Assembly: GCF_029589055.1 (NCBI RefSeq)
Contig: NZ_JARQZP010000007.1
Span: 434,001-498,000, forward strand
DNA length: 64,000 nt
Direction: 5' to 3'
Source: Vibrio hannami
GTDB taxonomy: Bacteria > Pseudomonadota > Gammaproteobacteria > Enterobacterales > Vibrionaceae
Part shown: piece by piece, positions 28,509 to 38,317 of the stretch
Layout: every line of letters starts with the position of its first letter
Position numbering within the stretch: position 1 is the first letter of the stretch
The notes under the pieces: generated by a model
What the model was told of the DNA's origin: nothing
The model's database searches: none
Seen by the model: only the letters and a program-made list of their open reading frames with translations
Translations under genes and position numbers: made by a program

Positions 28509-30572
28509 TTACATGATTCTCATACCTGGCTGTGCACCTTCGTGTGGCTCAAGAATCCATAGATCTTTACCACCCGGGCCAGCAGCCAGAACCATTCCTT
28601 CAGACATGCCAAACTTCATCTTACGAGGTTTAAGGTTTGCCACCATTACAGTGTGTTTACCGATTAGGTCCTCTGGTTTGTAAGCTGACTTAATACCAGC
28701 AAATACCTGACGAGTCTCTTCACCGATATCTAGCTGAAACTTAAGGAGTTTGTTTGCTTTTGGTACTTCTTCACAAGAAATGATTTTTGCTACACGAAGA
28801 TCAACTTTTGCGAAGTCATCAAACTCGATTTCGTCAGCAATTGGCTCTTTAGAAAGCTCTGTCTCTTCAGCTTTTGCTGCAGATTCCGCCGCCGCTTTTT
28901 CTGCTGCCGCGTCTTCTTTAGATGCTTCAACCATAGCTTCAACCTTCTTAGGATCGATGCGGTTAAACAGCGCTTTAAACTTAGTAATTTCGTGACCAGT
29001 TAGCGGTGCAGCCATACCTTCCCATGTTAGCTCTTGGTTCAGGAAAGCTTCAGTTCGTGCAGCCAGCTCAGGCATAACAGGTTTCAAGTAAGTCATAAGA
29101 ACGCGGAACAGGTTAATACCTACAGAACAGATATCCTGAAGTTCTTTTTCTTTACCTTCTTCTTTAGCGACAACCCAAGGTGCTTTTTCGTCAACATACT
29201 GGTTTGCTTTGTCGGCTAGAGCCGTGATTTCACGGATGGCACGACCAAACTCGCGAGCTTCGTATAGCTCAGCAATGCGATCAGCCGCAGCAACAAACTC
29301 GTTGTAAAGCTCTGGTTCAGCAAATTCTTCAGAAAGTTTGCCTTCGAAACGCTTAGTAATAAAGCCAGCGTTACGAGATGCCAGGTTTACGATCTTGTTT
29401 ACAACGTCAGCGTTTACACGCTGAGTGAAGTCTTCAAGGTTCAGGTCTAGGTCATCGATACGGCTGTTAAGCTTCGCAGCGTAGTAGTAACGCAGACACT
29501 CAGGATCCAGGTGATCAAGGTAAGTCGCTGCTTTAATAAATGTCCCTTTAGATTTAGACATTTTCGCACCGTTAACCGTGACATAGCCGTGAACGAACAC
29601 ATTGTTTGGTTTACGGAAGCCACTACCATCAAGCATTGCAGGCCAGAACAGGCTGTGGAAGTATACGATGTCTTTACCAATGAAGTGGTACAGCTCAGCA
29701 TCGCTGTCTTTCGCCCAGTACTCATCAAAGTTCAGGTCATCACGCTTGTCACAAAGGTTCTTAAATGAAGCCATGTAACCAACAGGCGCATCCAGCCAAA
29801 CGTAGAAGAACTTATTCTTTTCGCCCGGGATCTCAAAACCAAAATAAGGTGCATCACGAGAGATGTCCCACTGTTGCAGACCAGATTCGAACCACTCCTG
29901 CATTTTGTTTGCAGTCTCTGACTGAAGTGAGCCAGAACGAGTCCACTCTTTCAGCATGCTTTCAAACTGAGGAAGATCGAAGAAAAAGTGCTCCGAGTCT
30001 TTCATTACCGGTGTAGCGCCAGATACTGCTGATTTAGGGTTGATCAGCTCAGTTGGGCTGTATGTTTCACCGCAGTTATCACAGTTGTCGCCATACTGGT
30101 CTTCTGACTTACATTTCGGACATGTACCTTTTACGAAACGGTCTGGCAGGAACATCTCTTTTTCAGGGTCAAACAGCTGAGAGATGGTGCGGCTGGAAAT
30201 AAAGCCGTTCTTTTTCAGCTCAAGATAGATATGAGATGCCAGTTCACGGTTCTCTTCAGAGTGTGTGCTGTGATAGTTATCAAAGCTGATATCAAAGCCA
30301 GCAAAGTCCTTCTGGTGCTCTTCGCTAACAGCTGCAATCATCTCTTCAGGCGTAATACCCATTTGCTGCGCCTTAAGCATGATAGGCGTGCCGTGTGCAT
30401 CGTCAGCACAGATGAAGTTTACAGTGTTGCCGCGTAGGCGCTGATAACGAACCCAGATATCCGCCTGGATATGCTCAAGCATATGACCAAGGTGAATAGA
30501 ACCGTTAGCGTACGGAAGGGCGCAAGTTACCAGTAGTTTCCTTGGAGTAAGGTTTCTCGGATCAGTTGCCAT
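28509..30572 (-). CDS. metG: Methionine-tRNA ligase MetG
   Basis: Charges tRNA-Met with methionine. The 687-residue protein has the class I HIGH motif in GSIHLGHM, a zinc knuckle [18 protein letters not shown] (about residues 145-162), and the KMSKS loop in [11 protein letters not shown]. The C-terminal ~110 residues are the EMAP/Trbp111-type tRNA-binding and dimerisation domain ([14 protein letters not shown] to PGMRIM), joined by an Ala/Glu/Lys-rich linker. It is divergent from mrp, a conserved arrangement. Confidence 0.97.
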   Translation of the reverse strand: MATDPRNLTPRKLLVTCALPYANGSIHLGHMLEHIQADIWVRYQRLRGNTVNFICADDAHGTPIMLKAQQMGITPEEMIAAVSEEHQKDFAGFDISFDNYHSTHSEENRELASHIYLELKKNGFISSRTISQLFDPEKEMFLPDRFVKGTCPKCKSEDQYGDNCDNCGETYSPTELINPKSAVSGATPVMKDSEHFFFDLPQFESMLKEWTRSGSLQSETANKMQEWFESGLQQWDISRDAPYFGFEIPGEKNKFFYVWLDAPVGYMASFKNLCDKRDDLNFDEYWAKDSDAELYHFIGKDIVYFHSLFWPAMLDGSGFRKPNNVFVHGYVTVNGAKMSKSKGTFIKAATYLDHLDPECLRYYYAAKLNSRIDDLDLNLEDFTQRVNADVVNKIVNLASRNAGFITKRFEGKLSEEFAEPELYNEFVAAADRIAELYEAREFGRAIREITALADKANQYVDEKAPWVVAKEEGKEKELQDICSVGINLFRVLMTYLKPVMPELAARTEAFLNQELTWEGMAAPLTGHEITKFKALFNRIDPKKVEAMVEASKEDAAAEKAAAESAAKAEETELSKEPIADEIEFDDFAKVDLRVAKIISCEEVPKANKLLKFQLDIGEETRQVFAGIKSAYKPEDLIGKHTVMVANLKPRKMKFGMSEGMVLAAGPGGKDLWILEPHEGAQPGMRIM

Positions 30573-30778
30573 ACTTAATATTCGCTGTTTATAGGTATTA
30601 AAAAATCAAGGCGATAATACTACCTCAACAGGCTTGATACTCCAAGATTGCAATTAATGATTCCCTGATCTTTTTGGGGTTTAGTGAGACTTTATGTAGT
30701 GGTAGCATGAGCAAACTAGCCCTTACCCTATTTCAAAGATAAATATAATCACACTCAGGGCTACTGAAGGAGCAATCA

Positions 30779-31846
30779 ATGTCATTACTTGAGTCCCAAG
30801 AATCTGTTTGTCGCTGGTTAGCCGGTTTTTCACATCCACTCCTTATTGAGGGATGGAGTGCACAACCGGGCATCGTGAAGTGCCTAAAGAACAGTATCGT
30901 TAATATAGAATTTCCTTTTTATTCCCTCTCTCTTGCTGAAGAGTTCACTGGCTGGCTTGAAAAACAAGCAATAGATAACGAACCAGGAGAGCTGAATATC
31001 AGCTATAAGGTAAAAGCGCTGGAGACTCAAATTCAGTCTCAGCTGCCCAAAGTGAAAAACATTATCGCGGTTACTTCCGGTAAAGGTGGTGTTGGTAAGT
31101 CCACAACGGCCGTTAACCTGGCACTGGCACTGAAAGCTCATGGCGCAGAAGTTGGTCTGCTAGATGCTGATATTTATGGCCCATCTGTTCCGATCATGCT
31201 GGGAATGGAAGATAAAACGCCAGATGTTCGAGACGGTCAGTTTATGATTCCGATTGAGTCATACGGCATTCATACTAACTCCATCGGTTACCTGGTTGAT
31301 AAAAGTGAAGCCGCTATCTGGCGTGGCCCTATGGCCTCAAAAGCCTTGGGTCAATTACTTAATGAAACCGACTGGCCAGAGTTGGATTACCTGGTAATAG
31401 ATATGCCACCTGGCACTGGCGACGTTCAACTTACGTTGTCACAACAGATCCCGGTTACCGGTGCGGTGATAGTAACTACTCCCCAGGATCTTGCGTTGGC
31501 CGATGTCCGTAAGGGGCTTGCGATGTTTGAGAAAGTAGAGACACCGGTGCTCGGCATTGTAGAAAACATGAGCTATCACATCTGCAGCCATTGTGGTGAG
31601 AAAGAACATATTTTTGGCGTGAATGGTGCTCAGAAGATGGCATCAGAGTTTGGTACTTCTATTCTTGCACAGGTACCATTGCATATCACGATGCGAGAAG
31701 ATATTGACAGCGGTAAACCAACCGTTGTTGCACGCCCTGAAAGTGAACACACGGCTATCTACTTATCACTTGCCGAACAAATTGTCAGTAAGATGTACTG
31801 GTCTGGGAAGGCGAGACCGGACGCTATTCCGTTTACTTCGCTTTAA
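30779..31846 (+). CDS. apbC: Iron-sulfur cluster carrier Mrp/ApbC
   Basis: A P-loop ATPase that carries and transfers Fe-S clusters. The deviant Walker A is in AVTSGKGGVGKST (about residues 97-109), followed by GLLDADIYGPSVP and IDMPPGTGDVQL. The cluster-binding CxxC is in YHICSHCGEKEHIF. At 355 residues it fits the family, including the short N-terminal MIP18-like region. Divergent from metG, as in E. coli, and followed by a terminator. Confidence 0.94.
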   Translation: MSLLESQESVCRWLAGFSHPLLIEGWSAQPGIVKCLKNSIVNIEFPFYSLSLAEEFTGWLEKQAIDNEPGELNISYKVKALETQIQSQLPKVKNIIAVTSGKGGVGKSTTAVNLALALKAHGAEVGLLDADIYGPSVPIMLGMEDKTPDVRDGQFMIPIESYGIHTNSIGYLVDKSEAAIWRGPMASKALGQLLNETDWPELDYLVIDMPPGTGDVQLTLSQQIPVTGAVIVTTPQDLALADVRKGLAMFEKVETPVLGIVENMSYHICSHCGEKEHIFGVNGAQKMASEFGTSILAQVPLHITMREDIDSGKPTVVARPESEHTAIYLSLAEQIVSKMYWSGKARPDAIPFTSL

Positions 31847-31853
31847 CCTCTGT

Positions 31854-31885
31854 AGCCAGAGGTGGATACAACCTCTGGCTTTTTT
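31854..31885 (+). terminator. Intrinsic terminator after apbC
   Basis: A 10-bp perfect stem AGCCAGAGGT / ACCTCTGGCT, loop of 7, then TTTTT. Confidence 0.85.
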
Positions 31886-31991
31886 ATCAGTTAGTCGAAT
31901 TTTCTGTTCTCTCTAAGCTCTAATATCTGGCAACTGCCTGTCGAAACCCATATAATCATGCGGTTTATTTAATTATCACCAAGTACGAATC

Positions 31992-32633
31992 ATGTCTGAA
32001 AATACTAAATGTGTCATTGTAGGTATCGCAGGTGCATCAGCATCGGGTAAAAGCTTAATCGCGAGCACTATTTACAACGAGCTTCGTGAAAAGGTCGGAG
32101 ATCACCAGATTGGCGTTATTACGGAAGACCGTTACTACAAAGATCAAAGCCACCTGAGTATGGAAGAAAGGGTGAAAACAAACTATGACCACCCAAATGC
32201 ACTTGATCACGACCTTCTTTGTGAGCATTTGCAAAGCCTGTTAGATGGTAATGCTGTAGAGATTCCAGAGTACAGTTATACCGAGCACACTCGTACGGAA
32301 ACAACGTCAACTTTCACGCCAAAGAAAGTGATTATTCTTGAAGGTATTCTTCTGCTAACGGATCCTCGTCTACGCGACTTAATGCATGCATCAATCTTCA
32401 TGGATACTCCTCTTGATATCTGTCTTTTACGCCGTGTTAAGCGTGATGTGGAAGAGCGTGGCAGAACAATGGAATCGGTACTTAAACAGTATCAGAAGAC
32501 TGTTCGTCCGATGTTTATGCAATTTATCGAACCATCGAAGCAGTATGCAGACATTATCGTTCCTCGTGGTGGTAAAAACCGCATAGCGATTGATGTACTT
32601 AAGGCACATATCGCCAAGTTACTGAAATCATAA
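31992..32633 (+). CDS. udk: Uridine kinase Udk
   Basis: Phosphorylates uridine and cytidine in pyrimidine salvage. The 213-residue protein has the P-loop [14 protein letters not shown] (about residues 12-25), the substrate-site [12 protein letters not shown] and [12 protein letters not shown], and the lid region [13 protein letters not shown]. All match the bacterial family. It is a single gene flanked by terminators. Confidence 0.96.
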   Translation: MSENTKCVIVGIAGASASGKSLIASTIYNELREKVGDHQIGVITEDRYYKDQSHLSMEERVKTNYDHPNALDHDLLCEHLQSLLDGNAVEIPEYSYTEHTRTETTSTFTPKKVIILEGILLLTDPRLRDLMHASIFMDTPLDICLLRRVKRDVEERGRTMESVLKQYQKTVRPMFMQFIEPSKQYADIIVPRGGKNRIAIDVLKAHIAKLLKS

Positions 32634-32685
32634 CGATAGAGCTGTATATCTGACAGCAATACAAAAAAACGAAAATATGTATTTG

Positions 32686-32714
32686 AAAAGATGGCACTTT
32701 ATGTGCCATCTTTT
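32686..32714 (+). terminator. Intrinsic terminator after udk
   Basis: A 12-bp perfect stem AAAAGATGGCAC / GTGCCATCTTTT, loop TTTAT. Confidence 0.8.
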
Positions 32715-32754
32715 GTCTTAGGTAAATATAAATTCTTCCTCAGGGACGAAACGA

Positions 32755-34944
32755 ATGAAAAAACTGTTTTTAATCATAGGTATTCCCTTAGCTGTCATTA
32801 TTTTTGCAGTGGCAGCGCTTCTACTCTTTGTCGATCCAAATCAGTTCAAACCTCTTATTGTAGAGCAGACAAAAAAACAGACAGGGCTGGAGCTAAATAT
32901 CGAAGGCGATATTAGCTGGCAGTTCTTCCCAAGTCTTGGGTTGTCTATGGGTAAAACCGAACTTAAAAATCCAGAGGGATTTAAGTCGGATAACCTTCTG
33001 AAAATCGACCAGATCGCCGTTGATGTTTCGGTTATGCCACTACTGGATAATGAACTGTATATCGGTAATGTGACCCTTGATGGTGCCGAGATATACCTGG
33101 AAACTCTGGCTGATGGTAAAAGCAATCTTGATACTCTAACTGGCGCAAATCAAAAAGCCTCAGATAATGTGCAAGATGCTCCGGCGAACACTCCATCTAC
33201 GGAAAGTACAGAGCAACAAAGTACAGGCTCAGAGCCAACTCAAAGTTGGACAATCAACCTTGCGGGTGTTTCGGTGACCAATGCATTGCTGGAGATTCGC
33301 GATGATAAAGCGGGTTCTTACACCAAGCTTTATGATGTAGGGCTTAGCGTTTCAGAGTTTGCTTTTGATCAGTGGACTACTGCAACCTTCGAGGCGAAAG
33401 GTCAGAACAATCAGCAGAGATTCGCTGCTAAAGGTCAGGCTGAGTTTAAATTGGCTCAGGATCTTACTACTTATGAACTGCGTAATATTGAAGCGGACAC
33501 CAGCTTTAGAGATCCAACAACAGATATCTCAAGTGCAAAAGTAACACTAGACACCTTCGCATTTGATCAGGTTAATCCAATGGCTGTATCTGTGAAAGGC
33601 ACTGCAGCTGATATGGATATCGATCTGTATCTTGACGCTACTTTGCTAGTGGACGAAGCGATTAGCCATATTCGTTTAGAGAACATCGCCCTTAAATCCA
33701 AGTTTGAAGGCGAGGCTCTTCCTCAATCGCCGATGAATATCAATGGTAAGCTGGCGTTTGGATATCAGGCAACTAAACAACTGGTTAGTCTGGATATCGA
33801 ATCCCTTGCACTTAATGATATTCAACTAGACGGTAATTCTACGGTTCAACTTGCTGATATTCCGGCTATTCGTTTTGCAATCCACAGTCCAAATATCGAT
33901 CTTGATGAGTTCCTTGGTGCAAATGCAGATAAGGCGACAACAACAGAGAACAAACCAACTGACCAGACCAATGACACTAGCTCGAAACCTACACCGGAAA
34001 CTGGCACAACTAAGCCCCAACCAGAAGCTGAGCCAGACCTCTCTGTTCTGAAGACGTTGGATATTGCTGGTAAGGTTAGCATTGAAAACTTCAAAGTAAA
34101 TAACGCCAAAATGCAGAATGTTAATGCTAGTTTCAGTGTTGATCGTGGTGTCGTAACTCTTTCTTCGTTTACGTCTAATCTGTATGAGGGTGCAATCAAA
34201 GCAAGTGCGATCCTTGATGGCAGAAAAGTACCTGCGACATATAGCGTTAAGAAGCAGATTACAGGCGTAAAAGTTCAACCTATGCTAACAGATGTCGCAG
34301 ATAACGATATGTTGGAAGGCACAGGTAATATTGACGTGTCTTTGAAAGGTAAGAGTTTGACGCCGACCGGTATCAAGCAGAACCTTGCAGGCACAGTGAA
34401 AATTAACTTTGCAGATGGTGCGGTAAATGGCATCAACGTAGCCCAAATCATTCGTACAAACTACGCAAAGATTAAGGGCAATACGCTTTCTGAGGAAGAG
34501 AAGCAAGAACAGAAAACGGATTTCTCTACGATGACTGCGACATTAAGACTGGCGGCAGGCGTCGCGAAGACCGACGATCTTTCAATGCAGTCACCTTTGC
34601 TTAGAGTTCATGGAAAAGGTGAAGCAAATTACATCCAGGAGACGATGGACTTCTTGATTGATGCTTCAATAGTGGGTTCGCTAAAAGGGCAGGGCGGTAA
34701 GGACATCAATGAGTTAAGAGATGTAACCATCCCAGTTCGAATCTACAATAAGTGGACCGAACCTAAGTATAAAGTAGAGTTTGATCAGCTACTTAAGGCT
34801 CTGGAAAGTGAGAAGAAAAAAGAGCTGGAAGAGAAAGCCAAGAAAGAAGCCGAGCGCGGCTTGAAGAAGCTGCTCGGTGATAAGGCTGACGAAGGCGAGA
34901 CCAAACAACTGGCCGATAAGCTGCTAAAAGGGCTATTTAATTAA
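32755..34944 (+). CDS. asmA: AsmA family protein
   Basis: A 729-residue inner-membrane-anchored protein whose bulk lies in the periplasm. AsmA-like proteins are bridge-type factors involved in outer membrane lipid homeostasis. The N-terminal helix (LFLIIGIPLAVIIFAVAALL) leads into the AsmA beta-groove domain (FVDPNQFKPLIVEQTKKQTG, about residues 27-46; LEINIEGDISW-type repeat). Two low-complexity Thr/Pro/Glu-rich linkers interrupt it, near residues 140-160 and 400-430. The C-terminal AsmA region has the typical DGAVNGINVAQIIR. The tail is Lys/Glu-rich coil. Paralogues YicH and TamB share the architecture, so the precise symbol is tentative. Confidence 0.85.
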   Translation: MKKLFLIIGIPLAVIIFAVAALLLFVDPNQFKPLIVEQTKKQTGLELNIEGDISWQFFPSLGLSMGKTELKNPEGFKSDNLLKIDQIAVDVSVMPLLDNELYIGNVTLDGAEIYLETLADGKSNLDTLTGANQKASDNVQDAPANTPSTESTEQQSTGSEPTQSWTINLAGVSVTNALLEIRDDKAGSYTKLYDVGLSVSEFAFDQWTTATFEAKGQNNQQRFAAKGQAEFKLAQDLTTYELRNIEADTSFRDPTTDISSAKVTLDTFAFDQVNPMAVSVKGTAADMDIDLYLDATLLVDEAISHIRLENIALKSKFEGEALPQSPMNINGKLAFGYQATKQLVSLDIESLALNDIQLDGNSTVQLADIPAIRFAIHSPNIDLDEFLGANADKATTTENKPTDQTNDTSSKPTPETGTTKPQPEAEPDLSVLKTLDIAGKVSIENFKVNNAKMQNVNASFSVDRGVVTLSSFTSNLYEGAIKASAILDGRKVPATYSVKKQITGVKVQPMLTDVADNDMLEGTGNIDVSLKGKSLTPTGIKQNLAGTVKINFADGAVNGINVAQIIRTNYAKIKGNTLSEEEKQEQKTDFSTMTATLRLAAGVAKTDDLSMQSPLLRVHGKGEANYIQETMDFLIDASIVGSLKGQGGKDINELRDVTIPVRIYNKWTEPKYKVEFDQLLKALESEKKKELEEKAKKEAERGLKKLLGDKADEGETKQLADKLLKGLFN

Positions 34945-34980
34945 TTTCTACGTTATTTACTTAGCTTAGTGAACTGATAC

Positions 34981-35015
34981 AAAAAGAGTACCGATATCGC
35001 ATCGGTACTCTTTTT
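34981..35015. terminator. Bidirectional terminator between the asmA and ybaK-family genes
   Basis: A 15-bp perfect stem AAAAAGAGTACCGAT / ATCGGTACTCTTTTT with a 5-base loop, giving T runs on both strands between convergent genes. Confidence 0.88.
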
Positions 35016-35035
35016 CTTTATTTGCAAGCTGGGAA

Positions 35036-35515
35036 CTAATGGAAAACCTGACTACTGAAATGTAACCATTTTCCTTCACTCATCGCTTTGTGAAATCCTG
35101 CTCTATCCAGCTTGATCAAGGTTTCATGATCGCCACCTTCTAGGTATACCTCCTCCAAATCGATCAAAGACTCTTCGCAAATCATCGAGATATGATAGGG
35201 AGTACCGATAGGAGGAACAGCGCCGTGTTCACAATCCTCAAATAGGTGGTAAACCTGCTGTTCTTTTAGCAAGTGAAAATCTGCATGTAGTTTTACATTC
35301 AGTTCTGAGATGCTTATTTTAGAATCGGCTGGAAGCACAGCGAGAAGATGCCGCCCTTCGTGGTCTTCGAGCACAATTCCTTTGGCAATGTTCATCTTTG
35401 GTACATGTGCTTTCACTGCACTATGCAAAGAGCTTTGGCTATGTTCGTGGATAACTGTCTGAAAGGGAATTTGATTGTCGTTCAGGTAGTTCTCAACTCG
35501 TGTTGCAATGGTCAT
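35036..35515 (-). CDS. YbaK/ProX-type aminoacyl-tRNA deacylase-like protein
   Basis: A 159-residue protein of the YbaK/EbsC fold, the free-standing editing domain that hydrolyses mischarged tRNAs. Family features are KGIVLEDHEGRHLLAVLPAD (about residues 45-64), the conserved lysine in NIAKGIV, and GAVPPIGTPYHI. The particular substrate is unclear, since the branch differs from E. coli YbaK (Cys-tRNA-Pro). It is transcribed alone on the minus strand, with an AGGTTG-type ribosome site before the ATG. Confidence 0.8.
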   Translation of the reverse strand: MTIATRVENYLNDNQIPFQTVIHEHSQSSLHSAVKAHVPKMNIAKGIVLEDHEGRHLLAVLPADSKISISELNVKLHADFHLLKEQQVYHLFEDCEHGAVPPIGTPYHISMICEESLIDLEEVYLEGGDHETLIKLDRAGFHKAMSEGKWLHFSSQVFH

Positions 35516-35641
35516 AACAACCTCCGTGTTTTACACACTGATGTTTTCAACTAACGTTGAGGCAATAACGTGCTCTCAACGTTATCTGAGTACATAAAGT
35601 ATAGAAGAGGAACGGAGGATATACTCGCTAAACGGTGTAAG

Positions 35642-36247
35642 TTACCAGTCCACACCTTTACGTGCTTTAAGTCCGGATTCAAAAGCATGCTTAACATTTT
35701 TTACTTCTGAAACGGTATCGGCTAGCTCAACGATAGAACGGTGAGCGCCACGTCCAGTAATGATTACAGACTGTTCTGCCGGTCGGTTTTGCAAAGCTTC
35801 AAGAACTTCATCTAACTCGATGTAGCCGTAGCTCACCATATAGGTTAGTTCATCGAACAAAACAACGTCGATGGACTCGTCTGTGAGCATTCGCTGACAC
35901 TCTTTCCAGACTACCTGAGCGGCAGCGGTATCGGCTTCTCGGTCCTGCGTCTCCCAGGTAAAGCCTGTTGCCATCACCTGAAATTCAACTCCCAGTTTCT
36001 CGAGTAGGTTTTTCTCACCGTTGTCCCAGGTGCCTTTGATAAATTGGGCTACAGCGCACTTTTGGCCATGTCCTACCGCTCGGGCAATAGTTCCGAAACC
36101 AGCAGTAGATTTACCTTTACCGTTACCGGTAATAACTAACAGTAAACCTCGTTCGTCTTGAGCATTCTCGATTTTTTGGTCAACTTTCTCTTTTACCTTT
36201 TGCTGGCGAGCTTTATGTCTTTCGTCATTATTCTTTTCAGACGTCAT
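35642..36247 (-). CDS. cobO: Cob(I)yrinic acid a,c-diamide adenosyltransferase
   Basis: CobO/BtuR transfers the adenosyl group from ATP to cobalt of corrinoids, making the coenzyme form of B12. The 201-residue protein has the P-loop VITGNGKGKSTAGFG (about residues 38-52). Family landmarks AVAQFIKGTWDNGE, DVVLFDELTYMVSYGY and VIITGRGAHRSIVELAD follow. No other cobalamin gene is adjacent, which suggests salvage of imported corrinoid. Confidence 0.95.
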   Translation of the reverse strand: MTSEKNNDERHKARQQKVKEKVDQKIENAQDERGLLLVITGNGKGKSTAGFGTIARAVGHGQKCAVAQFIKGTWDNGEKNLLEKLGVEFQVMATGFTWETQDREADTAAAQVVWKECQRMLTDESIDVVLFDELTYMVSYGYIELDEVLEALQNRPAEQSVIITGRGAHRSIVELADTVSEVKNVKHAFESGLKARKGVDW

Positions 36248-36428
36248 TATCTCATCCCTGTTGTCATCATGTTTCCCTCATAATAGAAGAATAATTAAAA
36301 AGTAAAAACCATTTAATTATTATGGGGTTGAATTTCAGTGCAGACTAAGTCGACTCAAAAGAAACAGAGGCTCTATCTCAGATGATTTGCTAAAGTGCGT
36401 ATCATTGTTGCATATGTCATGGTAATGT

Positions 36429-36977
36429 GTGCGCAAGATTGCAGAATGGTGGCCTATAAAGGCATTTGTAAATATGACTTCCCCGAAAAGAGAAACATTT
36501 ATAAACACCAGAACCCATTGCATGGATTTGGCTAATCAATCCAAAGCGGTTCAATCATTGGACATCAATGGTCAGATCATTGATGTTAGTCCTGCCTGGC
36601 TTGAATTGACCGGGTATGATAAAGATGAAGCGATAGGGAGACACTTTATGGAGTTCCTTTATCCAGACTCTCTGTCATGTGTGAAAAAGAATTTCCCCAA
36701 CCTGAAAGATTTTGGCTATGTTGACAATGTTCAGTTAAAAGTCAGAACTAAAGCGAATCGAGCGTTATCTGTCACTCTTAACGGCACATCAAAATATGAT
36801 GAGCAGGGTGAATTTGAAAGGACATTCTGTGAGCTATCCTTAAATGCGGTATTAGAGGATGGGTTCAAAAAAGATATGGATGAGTTTCTTGAGGATATGG
36901 AAGACTATCTTACGAAACTTGGAGATCTGCTTAACCAAAAGATTGAAGGTGTGCAAAAACTCTTACGTCGGGCTTAA
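36429..36977 (+). CDS. Stand-alone PAS-domain protein
   Basis: A small protein of up to 182 residues made of one PAS sensor domain (VQSLDINGQIIDVSPAWLELTGY onward, about residues 42-145) and a short helical C-terminal tail rich in Glu, Asp and Lys. There is no kinase, GGDEF, HTH or methyl-accepting output domain. It must act by protein-protein contact, or be part of a split system. The frame can start at a GTG (36429), at ATG 36474 or at ATG 36522. None has a clear ribosome site, and 36474 is preferred loosely. Ligand unknown. Confidence 0.7.
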   Translation: MRKIAEWWPIKAFVNMTSPKRETFINTRTHCMDLANQSKAVQSLDINGQIIDVSPAWLELTGYDKDEAIGRHFMEFLYPDSLSCVKKNFPNLKDFGYVDNVQLKVRTKANRALSVTLNGTSKYDEQGEFERTFCELSLNAVLEDGFKKDMDEFLEDMEDYLTKLGDLLNQKIEGVQKLLRRA

Positions 36978-36998
36978 TGTTTTTGCGTAGAAAAGGGG

Positions 36999-37024
36999 TA
37001 GACCTGGTTCAATTACCAGGTCTA
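36999..37024. terminator. Hairpin between the PAS gene and the sugar operon
   Basis: A 10-bp perfect stem TAGACCTGGT / ACCAGGTCTA, loop of 6. The T run is poor on both strands (CCCCTTTTC on the minus side), so it is a moderate terminator for the convergent enolase operon. Confidence 0.5.
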
Positions 37025-37033
37025 TATAGGGAG

Positions 37034-38317
37034 TTACTTACTTAAACGCTGATAAATTTCGCCGCCAATAAACTCAGCATCACTACCGAGTTTATGCTGG
37101 ATTCTTATTACCTCGTTCCACTTAACTAACCTTTCGCTTCGGGTAAACGATCCCACTTTCAGCTGCCCGGCATTGGTTGCCACCGCAAGGTGACTGATAA
37201 AGGCATCTTCGGTTTCACCAGAACGCGCTGAAACAACTGGCAACCAGCCAGCTTCCTGAGTTAAACGAATCGCTTCAATAGTTTCTGACACAGTACCAAT
37301 CTGATTAAGCTTAATCAGTACACTGTTAGCCAGTTTTTGGTCAATGCCCTGACGAATGCGCTTGATATTGGTGGTAAAGAGATCATCACCAATAACCTGC
37401 ACCTTGTCTCCAACCTCGAGCATAAACTTCTGCCATACTTCAAAATCGGTATCCGCAAATGGGTCTTCAATGGAAAGTACGGGGTAATCTCGGCACCACT
37501 TAAGCATCAGCTCAAGAAACTCTTCCGAGCTATAGCTTTTACCGTCTAAAGGAAGGTGGTAACGCCCATCTTTGTAAAGGTCGCTGGCTGCGATATCCAA
37601 TGAGATAGAAACCTCTGCACCAGGCTTATATCCAGCGGCTTCAATCGCTTCAACAACAAACTCGAAGATTGATGTGTGATTATCAAATGTGGGCCAGAAT
37701 CCTCCTTCATCTGCAGCGCCGGCAAGTAATCCACGCTCTTTCAGAATTTTCTCACCTGCATGGTAAACGTTATATGTTGCCTCTAGCGTCTCTTCGTAGG
37801 TTTTTGCACCGTTGATGATAAGTAAAAAATCCTGAATATCGGTACGCCATTGGGCATGTGCGCCACCGCCGACAAGTTGAATCTCTGGTAAAGGCAGCAA
37901 GTTACCACTGTTATCGCATAAGCTACGGTATAGAGGAAGGCCGAGTAACTTAGCTCTGGCATCTGCTACGGCTAAAGACACCCCAAGTATTGCGTTGGCA
38001 CCTAGGCGAGATTTGTTCTCTGTACCGTCCAGCTCACACATCTGTTTGTCTATCTCTTCTTGGGAGCTGACTGAGCGACCAATTAGCAAATCCGCCAGTT
38101 CGGTTTTTATATTACTTATCGCTTTATATACAGATTTTCCCAGGAACTTGTCAGGGTCGCCATCTCTCAGTTCCAGTGCCTCAAACTGGCCGGTAGATGC
38201 TCCGGATGGAACCATGCCTACACCTTCAATACCATTCTCAAGACAAACCAGAACCTCTATGGTCGGTTTACCTCTTGAGTCGAATATTTGATAGGCATCG
38301 ATTGCTTTAATTTTCAT
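37034..38317 (-). CDS. Enolase-family protein in a sugar catabolic operon (divergent active site)
   Basis: A 427-residue paralogue of enolase, the enzyme that dehydrates 2-phosphoglycerate to phosphoenolpyruvate. The fold and most active-site residues are kept: PSGASTG (38-43), the HA of GGGAHA (His154), DEGGF (Glu204), the metal ligands Asp241, Glu284 and Asp311, and Lys336 in LIKLNQIG. Two positions differ from canonical enolases. The QEFM glutamate is Asp163 (IQDF). The SHRSGETED histidine is Ala364 (SARSGETED). The usual HADNNVDIQ loop also reads HAQWRTDIQ. Last gene of a ten-gene operon, its start overlapping the APH-kinase stop by 11 bases. It may be a dedicated enolase for a glycerate branch or may act on a related substrate. 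Confidence 0.85.
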   Translation of the reverse strand: MKIKAIDAYQIFDSRGKPTIEVLVCLENGIEGVGMVPSGASTGQFEALELRDGDPDKFLGKSVYKAISNIKTELADLLIGRSVSSQEEIDKQMCELDGTENKSRLGANAILGVSLAVADARAKLLGLPLYRSLCDNSGNLLPLPEIQLVGGGAHAQWRTDIQDFLLIINGAKTYEETLEATYNVYHAGEKILKERGLLAGAADEGGFWPTFDNHTSIFEFVVEAIEAAGYKPGAEVSISLDIAASDLYKDGRYHLPLDGKSYSSEEFLELMLKWCRDYPVLSIEDPFADTDFEVWQKFMLEVGDKVQVIGDDLFTTNIKRIRQGIDQKLANSVLIKLNQIGTVSETIEAIRLTQEAGWLPVVSARSGETEDAFISHLAVATNAGQLKVGSFTRSERLVKWNEVIRIQHKLGSDAEFIGGEIYQRLSK

